From: Candidatus Baldrarchaeum yapensis
Lineage (GTDB): Archaea > Asgardarchaeota > Baldrarchaeia > Baldrarchaeales > Baldrarchaeaceae
NCBI GenBank assembly: GCA_016840465.1
Contig: JAEOSH010000043.1
Location: 1-20,873 of the forward strand
Direction of reading: 5' to 3'
Length of the DNA: 20,873 nt
Positions 1 through 7,287 of this stretch are shown piece by piece (position 1 is the stretch's first letter; every line of letters starts with the position of its first letter). The translations under genes and the position numbers were made by a program. Below the pieces are notes generated by a model. It did no database searches and was not told where the DNA came from. It saw only the letters and a list, made by a program, of their open reading frames with translations.

Positions 1-141
1 CTCATAACCCACTATGAAAATTCTCTCTTCGTTCTCTGGGTACTTCTCTTTAATATGGGAATACAGTCCGCCGGACTGTATTCCCATATTAAAGAGAAGT
101 ACCCAGAGAACGAAGAGAGAATTTTCATAGTGGGTTATGAG
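1..141. repeat. Perfect 141-bp palindrome at the left edge (likely fold-back artefact)
   Basis: Bases 1-70 are the exact reverse complement of bases 72-141, with a single unpaired base (71) at the centre. The match begins at the very first base of the window. The right arm is continuous with an open reading frame that runs on into unique sequence, so the right arm looks like genuine genome and the left arm like a folded-back copy. Such near-zero-spacer hairpins at a contig end are usually made by amplification chimeras or assembly. A true covalently closed hairpin end is possible but less likely. Confidence 0.9.
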
Positions 142-237
142 GGTGCCAATCTCAAGCTTGTGCTTGATGTGCCCCTGCGGAGGGATGTTGTTAGCGAAAC
201 CGAACTCTCATGTCAGATTATTCGGCAAAGATATTAA
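73..237 (+). CDS. C-terminal fragment of an unrecognised protein
   Basis: An open frame of about 54 codons ends in TAA directly against the stop of the convergent scpB-like gene, with no gap between them. An in-frame ATG exists at 55, but it lies in the folded-back arm of the palindrome, so the first seven residues read from it are probably artefact and the true N-terminus is missing. The visible residues are charged and soluble in character (for example IKEKYPENEERIFIVGYEG). No motif is recognised and no function is assigned. The codon pattern looks coding, but the short length keeps confidence low. Confidence 0.4.
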   Translation, partial: GLYSHIKEKYPENEERIFIVGYEGANLKLVLDVPLRRDVVSETELSCQIIRQRY

Positions 238-675
238 TTAAAACTCTACGAGGGCGAAAAGAGATTCTGAGGGTCTAACAACCCCATTCCTCATTTTTAT
301 GAAACCAAGCCTTTCTAAGTATTTGAGATCCTCGAGCACGGTTTTCACTTCCACGCCACGCTCCTTAGCGACTTCCTCTATTTTTGCTTCTCCCTTTCCT
401 GCACATAATTTTATGACCGCAAATAGCGTTGCCTTCACTCTATCCGGTAGGAACCCCTCACCCTCGGTAAAAGCCAGATGCCACGTTTTTGAAAGAGGAT
501 TGTACATGAGTGAGAACCCCAGGAGAGATAACATGTATGAAACCCTCTCTAACGCCTTAATCGCACAAACTTCTCCAAAATCGTCCTCACGTAGGCCTAA
601 GAGCCTTATTATCTCCCGTAGGGATATTCCTTTGCCTCCCAAAAGCCTGCTCAACAATGCCGTGACCTCATTCAA
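238..675 (-). CDS. ScpB-like kite subunit of an SMC complex (tandem winged helix)
   Basis: A 145-residue protein at the end of the SMC operon. The first half (about residues 1-70) reads as a winged helix with a helix-turn-helix (LREIIRLLGL) followed by the hairpin GFSLMYNPLSKTWHL, which resembles the wing of ScpB proteins. The second half (about 78-145) is another winged helix with LPDRVKATLFAVIKL and LEDLKYLERLGFI, matching the second ScpB domain. ScpB/kite proteins dimerise on the kleisin linker and control the SMC ATPase and DNA entrapment. It is shorter than bacterial ScpB, which is near 190 residues. Its start overlaps the end of the scpA-like gene by 8 bases, so translation is probably coupled. 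The assignment rests on fold pattern and position; a plain wHTH regulator is the alternative. Confidence 0.65.
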   Translation of the reverse strand: MNEVTALLSRLLGGKGISLREIIRLLGLREDDFGEVCAIKALERVSYMLSLLGFSLMYNPLSKTWHLAFTEGEGFLPDRVKATLFAVIKLCAGKGEAKIEEVAKERGVEVKTVLEDLKYLERLGFIKMRNGVVRPSESLFALVEF

Positions 676-1234
676 TCATGATCACCTCGTTTTTGTCTTC
701 AGATAGCGATAGTCTCCCCGAAGATATCAATCTGAGGAGTGCAACGAATGCCATCAGCGTGGACCATCGATCTCCCATTTTAACCACATTTTCTACGCTC
801 GCCCTCCCTCCTTGCTCCGTTAAAAGCGAAAGTACCAGTCTAGACGCTCTTTTCAAGATATCCTCAAACCTTACGATACTTATCTCGACGTGTGGAGCCT
901 CAGAGCCTAACTCTATATGCTCGGTGAGCTCTTCTGCTTCTAAGCACCTCCTCTTCTCCGATAGCGATTTTAATCTCTCGAATGCTCTTCTGAGATCGTC
1001 GATTCCAATAAAGGGGAACATCAATGGAACTCCGGCTATTTTGATCTCTGGTTGTTCTCCCTCAAGGTTCATTAGTATGAGGTTTGCTATTTCGCGGATC
1101 TCCCTCTCGATAAGATCCAAAATTCTTGCAATTATCCTTAATGCTTCCCTTAGATCCATATTGTCGATCTCGGCAAGCACCTTTGAAATTAGCAAATTTA
1201 CGTCGCCACCGCTGCCCATCATAAGGGTCACCAT
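668..1234 (-). CDS. scpA: ScpA-like kleisin subunit of an SMC complex
   Basis: A 188-residue protein encoded directly after SMC. The N-terminus (SGGDVNLLISKVLAEID) resembles the start of ScpA kleisins, which binds the coiled-coil neck of one SMC head. The C-terminal 50 residues (WSTLMAFVALLRLISSGRLS followed by a beta hairpin) match the ScpA winged helix that binds the cap of the other head; the phrase F-ALL-L---G---L is typical. The middle (about 65-130) is acidic and less conserved, as expected of the linker that binds kite proteins. It overlaps smc by 7 bases and scpB by 8. Two further Met codons (residues 5 and 6) are alternative starts. ScpA bridges the SMC heads to close the ring; that role is taken from the family. 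Confidence 0.75.
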   Translation of the reverse strand: MVTLMMGSGGDVNLLISKVLAEIDNMDLREALRIIARILDLIEREIREIANLILMNLEGEQPEIKIAGVPLMFPFIGIDDLRRAFERLKSLSEKRRCLEAEELTEHIELGSEAPHVEISIVRFEDILKRASRLVLSLLTEQGGRASVENVVKMGDRWSTLMAFVALLRLISSGRLSLSEDKNEVIMIE

Positions 1235-4200
1235 TCCAGCTCTATTATCCTGCTAACGCCGCGGTCTTTCTGCAACACCACTCCGTAAATCTTATCGGCG
1301 AACAATCCGATGTCGGCGTGCTTATCCGGCACAAATACCAGCACCTGCCTTCCCTTTGAATTCTTACTGAGAATTTTCGCCGCAACGGTGCTATGCCTGA
1401 TGTCTAAGAAGATGACCGGCTCGTCGTAGGCAAATATGCGGCTGTGCGATCTCCTCTGAAGTGCACATATGAACGCTATTGCTATGATTGTCTGTTGACC
1501 CTTACTGAAGGTCTTGATGGCACGTTCAACGCCATCGCCTGTTTTTGCCCTCATCACCAAGCCCAGTTCCTCGAAGCTACCATCCAATGTGGCGCTGCAC
1601 CGTATGTCGATGTTGTTCTCCTCAAGCACGCTATTAACTTCCCTGATAATTGAATCCACCTCCTTCCTCAACTCCTCCAAGTACTTATCTTTCAACTTCT
1701 CCATGAGTTGGCTGACGGCACTTATTTTCCTCTCTACCTCGTTTATTCGCCTAGAAATTTCCTTTCGACTCTCCTGTAGCTGCTTTACCCTGTCCAGCAC
1801 ACTCTCATCGACTTCTCCCAGTTCTTCCAGTTCCTGCAATACCACCTCCTTGCGCGCCCTTATTTCTGCGATAGAGCGCACCTTCGAAGGGCGTTCGACT
1901 CCCATAATTTTAACCGAACTGTAGAGATTACCGAGTTCCTCCTCGATACGCCTAATCTCTTCCTCCAACGTCTCCATCTTCCTACTCACGTCCTGATATC
2001 TCTCATCGAATCTGCCCAACTCCTCACGAAGTTTCTCCTTGCGCTCTTTCAGTTTCGATATCTCCCTATCCACGCCCTCGATACTCGATTTGATTTCTTT
2101 TTTCTTCCCCTCCAGCAGTTCGACATTCTTCAGGCTTTTTCTCAAGTCGGCATCTGCCCTTTCCAACTCTTCCTCCAATTCGACCTTCACTGATGCCTTC
2201 TCGTTAATTCTGGTATCAATGCCTACGAGCATTTTCTCCAACTCTGTTATCAGATTTTTGCCCCTCTCAACCATCCTGTCCACTTTTTTCAACTCTCTAT
2301 CGTTCCTCTTCAACCCTTTCTCTATAGCGTCCAGCATGCCAATGAGTTTATCGTAATCTGCCGGTTTCCGCCCCTCTATTTCCTTTAACCCTGCGAGCGC
2401 CTCGTCAACTCTCCTCTTATACTCTTCTAACTCTTTCTTCAACCGCGATACTCTCTCCTTAGCATTTTCTATCTCCTCACGCAGACGAAGCTTGCGCTCG
2501 TGGAGTTCTCTCCATTTCGGGATCAGGTTGAGCAACTCTCTTATTCTTTCCAACTCTCTCCCATATCGCTCTACGTCATCCGATAATTGCTTACGCTTCT
2601 CCTCCAAGGTCTTCCGCCTATCTTCCAACTCTTCGAGCATCGCTTGGAGCCTTTTAACGCTGAGGAGACCGCGAGGTTCCCGCCTTGCCACCATTTTAAT
2701 GACGTAATTACGCCCCTCCACAACTTCGCCGTCCAGCGTGACGAATCTATAGTTGTACTTTCGGGAGAGTCTTATTGCACTATCTAGGTCTCTCACAACC
2801 ACAACTCTGCCGCAGATATCCCTTATCACGGGTCTCAGTTCCTCGGGAAACGTTATCAGGTCTTCGAGCCATCCCACGACTCCCTCCTCCCTTAGCTCCT
2901 CCTTCTCCTCAACCCGCTCGACCTTGGGCATGTAGATCGATACTCCGCGTGCGCGGTACTTCCTTCTTCTGAGGTCGTTTAAGATGTCGTTTTGTATCTC
3001 TTTTAATATCTTGAGGTCCATCTCGTCAAATACCACGAACGATAAGAGATCCCCGCCAAATATTATTTCGACGACCTCCGCGTACTCGTCCGGGACCTCC
3101 ATGTGCTTCATCAGCGGCCCCATAGCGTTAATGCCCCTTCTCTCAACTTCCTTTTCCAGCCTTGTGACCTCCTCCGGTATGCGTTTATCTCTGCTCAGAA
3201 GCTTCGCCCTCAACTCCCTAATCTCCCCGTCAAGGTTCGCCAGTTCCTTGGTGATCCTCCCCAGTTCTCCGATCAGTTCGCCCCTCTTCCTTTCGAGATC
3301 CTCCATTCTCCTCCTCAATTCTTCCTCGTTGTAATGCTCAATCTCCTCTCCAATTTCCTGAATCTCCTTGTTAACCTTCGCAAGTTCCTCATGTAGATCC
3401 CTGAGCCTGTCCATTTCGGCATCAACTTCTTTTTTCTTCTCCTCGAACGCCCTTCTCTCCGAATTATACAGTTCTCTTGCCTTAGACCATTCTCCTTCCC
3501 ACTCACGATAGTCCTTGAGTTTGTTCTCGACCTCCCTCTTCCTCTCATGTAGTTTCTCGATCTTCTGCTCGATCCTTGCTCTTCTATGTTTCAGTTCTGT
3601 GACCCTTTTCTCAACATTTCTGATGCATCCCTCGAGGACCCTTTTCTCTCGATCAAGTCTCTCCATCTCCGCTCTCAGGCGTTCAATCTTACCTATTATC
3701 TTGTCGTACTCCTTACGCTTCTCCTCGATCTTCATATTTTCGGCAGCAATTTCACCTTCCACCTTTCTCAGCACTTCCTCGAGCGACTTCTTCTTTTTCT
3801 CCAATTCCTCGATCCGTTTTCTGGTTTCAGAGATCATTGCGTTGATCCTCTCGATCTCATGGGCTAGATCTCCGCATTTCCCCTTCAATTCTTCCATTTT
3901 TCTTCTGCGTTCTGCAAGTTCTCGCTCCCTTTCAGATATCTCCGCCCATAGTTCCTCCGCTTCCAGTTTTTTAAGTTCCTCCTCCAGCTTTCTCTTTCTC
4001 TCCAATTTTTTGATCTGCGGACGTAGGTTCATCTCCTCCGAGTTGAGGGCCCTTAATTCCTCCTCCAGCAGTTTCTTTCTCTCCGACAGTTCCCTAATTT
4101 TATCAAGTTTATCTAGGATTTCCCTCCGATGCCCCGCAAGTCCTGTGATTTCCTCCACTGCCTCCCTCAGAGCAATGGGGTCGAGATCCTTGATCGCATC

Positions 4201-4605
4201 TATCTTCCCTTGAGGGCAGAATACGAACGGGTTGCCGGGGTCGGTCTCCAGTTCCCTGACTATCCTTCTGACGCTCTCGGCAGTTGTGAGTTTGCCGTTG
4301 ACGAAGTACTGTGGGGGCCTTCCCCTTACGACCCTTCTCCTAATGGTAATTGATTCCTGTCCATTGCTGAGCACCACCTCGACCCATGCCTCATTACAGC
4401 CGTGCCTGATGAAGTCCGACCAGCGCGGATACCTCTCATCCTTTTGGTTCGATCCCAAGACGAACCTTAGCGCCTGGAAGAGCGCGGTCTTCCCGGATCC
4501 GTTTTCCCCAACGAAAACTAAGAGTCCATCTTCGAGGTTTATCTCCTCATGTGCGTACGAGAGAAAATTATGGAGCGTTAACTTTACGATCCGCACCCCC
4601 TCCAC
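1228..4605 (-). CDS. smc: SMC-family chromosome/DNA-organising ATPase
   Basis: A complete 1125-residue SMC protein. The N-terminal head has Walker A GENGSGKT (33-40) and the Q-loop FCPQGK (Gln132). Two long charged heptad-rich coiled coils (about 155-480 and 665-1000) flank a hinge domain (about 485-660) that contains VTLDGEVVEGRNY. The C-terminal head has an ABC signature FSKGQQ (1033-1038), Walker B IFAYDEP (Asp1061, Glu1062), D-loop Asp1068 and the SMC-type ending YGVVLQKDRGVSRII. The signature is divergent: canonical SMC has LSGGQ/E, here Lys replaces the first Gly. The protein should dimerise at the hinge, trap DNA and extrude or bridge loops with the ScpA/ScpB partners encoded just downstream. 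The start overlaps the upstream gene by 38 bases; a GTG at codon 4 is an alternative. A relation to crenarchaeal coalescin (ClsN) is possible and untested. Confidence 0.92.
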   Translation of the reverse strand: MEGVRIVKLTLHNFLSYAHEEINLEDGLLVFVGENGSGKTALFQALRFVLGSNQKDERYPRWSDFIRHGCNEAWVEVVLSNGQESITIRRRVVRGRPPQYFVNGKLTTAESVRRIVRELETDPGNPFVFCPQGKIDAIKDLDPIALREAVEEITGLAGHRREILDKLDKIRELSERKKLLEEELRALNSEEMNLRPQIKKLERKRKLEEELKKLEAEELWAEISERERELAERRRKMEELKGKCGDLAHEIERINAMISETRKRIEELEKKKKSLEEVLRKVEGEIAAENMKIEEKRKEYDKIIGKIERLRAEMERLDREKRVLEGCIRNVEKRVTELKHRRARIEQKIEKLHERKREVENKLKDYREWEGEWSKARELYNSERRAFEEKKKEVDAEMDRLRDLHEELAKVNKEIQEIGEEIEHYNEEELRRRMEDLERKRGELIGELGRITKELANLDGEIRELRAKLLSRDKRIPEEVTRLEKEVERRGINAMGPLMKHMEVPDEYAEVVEIIFGGDLLSFVVFDEMDLKILKEIQNDILNDLRRRKYRARGVSIYMPKVERVEEKEELREEGVVGWLEDLITFPEELRPVIRDICGRVVVVRDLDSAIRLSRKYNYRFVTLDGEVVEGRNYVIKMVARREPRGLLSVKRLQAMLEELEDRRKTLEEKRKQLSDDVERYGRELERIRELLNLIPKWRELHERKLRLREEIENAKERVSRLKKELEEYKRRVDEALAGLKEIEGRKPADYDKLIGMLDAIEKGLKRNDRELKKVDRMVERGKNLITELEKMLVGIDTRINEKASVKVELEEELERADADLRKSLKNVELLEGKKKEIKSSIEGVDREISKLKERKEKLREELGRFDERYQDVSRKMETLEEEIRRIEEELGNLYSSVKIMGVERPSKVRSIAEIRARKEVVLQELEELGEVDESVLDRVKQLQESRKEISRRINEVERKISAVSQLMEKLKDKYLEELRKEVDSIIREVNSVLEENNIDIRCSATLDGSFEELGLVMRAKTGDGVERAIKTFSKGQQTIIAIAFICALQRRSHSRIFAYDEPVIFLDIRHSTVAAKILSKNSKGRQVLVFVPDKHADIGLFADKIYGVVLQKDRGVSRIIELEW

Positions 4606-5515
4606 CCCCTACCATGCTCCTTATCCTCTCAACAGCCTTCTTCGCTCTCATCAACCTGATGATCCTCCTCTCACGATCATCTAGCAGTATAAACGAGCAC
4701 TTAGCGAGAAGGATTTCCAGTTTCCTATCGAGGGGTTGCCCGATGTTGATCTTACGTATTAGCTTCTCGAACTCCTGCCCGTACTCGCTGATTGCCATCA
4801 TGTACATTTGATCCAGCATGTCGTCGGGAACCACGCTCTCCACAACCTTAGGCGCTGGCGGAAAGATTATCCTCTCGAGACAAAAGATAAAGTCCTCCGT
4901 CTTAACAACGTCCCTGTTGTTGCCGAACGCATAAGAAACCGCCATCTTGACGAGATTTATCAGGTCCGTCGCATAGAGTCCCTCCGTCATCTCTATTATC
5001 TTTCTCAGGTCGATATCGTACTTTACACCGTCGAGTAATACCCTCAGCGCCTCCCCCCTCTCACTTGGCCCCGGTTCATGCACTCTTAATACGAACTCGT
5101 TTATTGTTAGCGGGTTTTCCAATGGCGGGCTCAGCACCACTATTAAAAACTTCCCGTCGAAGGCCCTATTCTTAAGGAGATCCATCACGTGATCACAACT
5201 TGCCCACGTTAAAAGCACGACTTCCCTGAACTTAGAAGGTTCCATATGCTCGTTGGCCGATATTTCTGTTATATCTATGTTCATTTCGTTCAATACTGAT
5301 TTTATCGCTAAATCTATCATCGATCTGGGATCCGCATAAAGGATGACCCTAGATACCGGTTCCACTCTCAGGTTTTCCGTGAAAAACGTGCGGTTCCTCC
5401 ATGCAGTTATCAGAGCCTTCAATGCCTCTACTGTGTCCCTGCAACAGATGTTTGCGACGGCCTTGACCTTCTCCTCCCACGTGGCAACCCTTTTCTCTTT
5501 CTCACTCTCCGCCAT
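4568..5515 (-). CDS. AAA-fold protein with degenerate Walker A (pseudo-ATPase), SMC-operon component
   Basis: A 315-residue protein. Residues about 54-216 follow the layout of a classical AAA domain of the Cdc48/FtsH kind: VILYADPRSMIDLAIKSV sits where the strand-P-loop-helix (normally GPPGTGKT) should be, FLIVVLSPP resembles sensor 1, and PSERGEALRVLL...TEGLYATDLINLVKMA is a good small-lid region. The P-loop glycines and the catalytic Lys-Thr pair are missing, and no Walker B DE is seen, so it should not hydrolyse ATP by itself. The last 95 residues are helical and end in a glycine-rich tail. It lies between the VWA-peptidase gene (14-base overlap) and smc (38-base overlap). I infer an adaptor that connects the MoxR/VWA module to the SMC complex. 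No gene name is recognised. Confidence 0.7.
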   Translation of the reverse strand: MAESEKEKRVATWEEKVKAVANICCRDTVEALKALITAWRNRTFFTENLRVEPVSRVILYADPRSMIDLAIKSVLNEMNIDITEISANEHMEPSKFREVVLLTWASCDHVMDLLKNRAFDGKFLIVVLSPPLENPLTINEFVLRVHEPGPSERGEALRVLLDGVKYDIDLRKIIEMTEGLYATDLINLVKMAVSYAFGNNRDVVKTEDFIFCLERIIFPPAPKVVESVVPDDMLDQMYMMAISEYGQEFEKLIRKINIGQPLDRKLEILLAKCSFILLDDRERRIIRLMRAKKAVERIRSMVGGGGGADRKVNAP

Positions 5516-7283
5516 AGTATCCTCTCACCTCCTCTATGACCATCTTGGGGAGATCGTTTGCATCCTGCACGGGATAGATTTTTCCTCCCATTTGGAAGAA
5601 CGTTTTGAACTTTTTGCTCTGCAGATCCTCCTCCCTGCCGCCTATCAAGAACAGTACTATCTTGTGCCCCATTGACGCGATCTCCATTAGGCCCCTTAAT
5701 GCCTGCTTCCAGTTGTAGATCTCCGCATCGCTTATTATCAGAACCAACACCTGATCCCTCGCCTTTTGCACCAGCTCAATCAACTCCTCTATCGGAAGTT
5801 CCGTTCCTCCGCCCTGGTACGTCAGTAAGCAGTCCTCCACTTTCTTCCTGTCTCTGGTCCACTCACAAGTTATGGGCTCGTCCGAGAAGTTCAGCACCGC
5901 CATCCTGCAGTTTTTCCTCATTGCAAAATCCAAGGCAGCGAATGCGGACACTAGTGCCGCATCATACGGTCCCGATGGTCCGGCCGGGTTCCATAATTCC
6001 CAGAACATGCTACCTGAGCTATCTATCACTATAAGGAGGTCGGGAGGGGCACTTTTCTCACCATGCCTTTCGCTTTTCCTTTTTACCCATTTTCTGGTGG
6101 TAATGTTCGGAATGAGAACCGGGAATGTTTGAAGAGATTGCACGATGTCCAACTCCTCTATTGGGTCGCCGATACGCCACACCGTGGTGTATGCGGGCAA
6201 TGCGCTTCCCTCTCTTTTAACCCGCATTTTTATTTCGATCTTTGAGGCCGCTCTTGCGCGATACCAGAACCTTAAGAGGTCATGCCCCCTCAACATCGGA
6301 GACAGACCCAGTGAGGCAGAGGCGAACTTTCCAAAGTCTTGCCCTCGCTCTACAAACCGCCTCGCTATTTTTTCAAGGTCCTCCTCTGATAGTTCGCCCT
6401 TCCCCTCAGCGGCCTCCTTATCACGTATCTCCATGGGGTTTCCACGCATCAGGATAATAACATCTTTAGGAACTTCTGCAGGTGATCTTTCTTCTTCGGC
6501 ATCGGGCTTAGTGGCCATGGGGGACCCTGTTGACGACCCTCCGCAACCTGTGAGCATGGGTGCCGGCACTCCTAAACAGATGCCCTCACGGACTTCCTCC
6601 ATCAGCACGTCTCTTAGTATCTGTGCGACCCTGCGAGTCCTCTCGGGCCACGAGTTCTCGTCATCTATTCCATCCCTGACGGCATTTGCAAGTTCTCGCG
6701 CTATTCTGTCCTCCCTTTTTCCAATGTCTAGGCGAATCGGAAATCTAACACCCCACAGGTATTCATAGGTTCGGACGAGTATTTTGAATAGGGCACTCGG
6801 AGATCCGGTTACTCTAACCGCCTCTCTTATTATCACCTCGAGTGACCACAGCGTGTCATCCCGGAACATCTTAAACAGTTTTGTTTCGACCACGAGATCG
6901 GCAAACACGTTTACTGCGAAAACCGCGCGCATTGGGTCGAGTACAGATGCCGCCTCGGCGACCATGAACGAGGAATTAATTCTATCATATGGACAGTAGA
7001 TGTAATGTCCGATTTCATGCCTTGCCATACATCTGAAAAACCTGAGGAGCTCCGTTTCTCCAAGCTGGGGATGTCGAGCAACGTTCATATGAACCCGCCA
7101 ATCCTCCTCGCTTATGTAGAAGCCCGATGTTTTCATCTCGTCATATTCTATTTCCGGCTCGGGGATCGGTGGGTTGAGGAAGTCCGCGAGCGCGAGGTTA
7201 TACCCCTCCCTTGCGATATGCATAACTCTCTCCGGCGGAATCCCCCTCCCTCTGCGGAAGATTTTACCTAGCGCTTTCTCCAT
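5502..7283 (-). CDS. HExxH metallopeptidase-VWA fusion protein (DUF2201-like)
   Basis: A 593-residue protein with two recognisable parts. Around residues 80-135 it has a zincin motif HEIGH (His89, Glu90, His93), followed by NVFADLVVE (125-133), the pattern expected for the third-ligand helix of the DUF2201-type putative metallopeptidase domain. Residues 414-575 form a von Willebrand A domain with a full MIDAS: DSSGS (421-425), Thr494 in GGGTELP and Asp519 in ISDAE. A low-complexity linker with CGGSSTGS lies near 247-254. VWA proteins of this type work with MoxR AAA+ ATPases, and the MoxR gene ends only 4 bases upstream. The start ATG is preceded by GGTGATC, a good Shine-Dalgarno site. Its substrate is unknown; operon position points to the SMC complex. 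Confidence 0.85.
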   Translation of the reverse strand: MEKALGKIFRRGRGIPPERVMHIAREGYNLALADFLNPPIPEPEIEYDEMKTSGFYISEEDWRVHMNVARHPQLGETELLRFFRCMARHEIGHYIYCPYDRINSSFMVAEAASVLDPMRAVFAVNVFADLVVETKLFKMFRDDTLWSLEVIIREAVRVTGSPSALFKILVRTYEYLWGVRFPIRLDIGKREDRIARELANAVRDGIDDENSWPERTRRVAQILRDVLMEEVREGICLGVPAPMLTGCGGSSTGSPMATKPDAEEERSPAEVPKDVIILMRGNPMEIRDKEAAEGKGELSEEDLEKIARRFVERGQDFGKFASASLGLSPMLRGHDLLRFWYRARAASKIEIKMRVKREGSALPAYTTVWRIGDPIEELDIVQSLQTFPVLIPNITTRKWVKRKSERHGEKSAPPDLLIVIDSSGSMFWELWNPAGPSGPYDAALVSAFAALDFAMRKNCRMAVLNFSDEPITCEWTRDRKKVEDCLLTYQGGGTELPIEELIELVQKARDQVLVLIISDAEIYNWKQALRGLMEIASMGHKIVLFLIGGREEDLQSKKFKTFFQMGGKIYPVQDANDLPKMVIEEVRGYYGGE

Positions 7284-7287
7284 GTGA

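Noticed and set aside
238-4605. Wadjet (JetABCD) system
   Set aside because: Kleisin, kite and SMC-like parts are present, but no JetD-type TOPRIM nuclease is in the operon, and the SMC has a normal hinge and full SMC length; kept only as a loose comparison.
678-4684. Many plus-strand open frames of 60-230 codons opposite the SMC operon
   Set aside because: They are antisense shadows rich in Ser, Leu and Phe, as expected from the complement of Glu/Lys/Arg-rich coiled-coil codons; none has a promoter, start site or motif.
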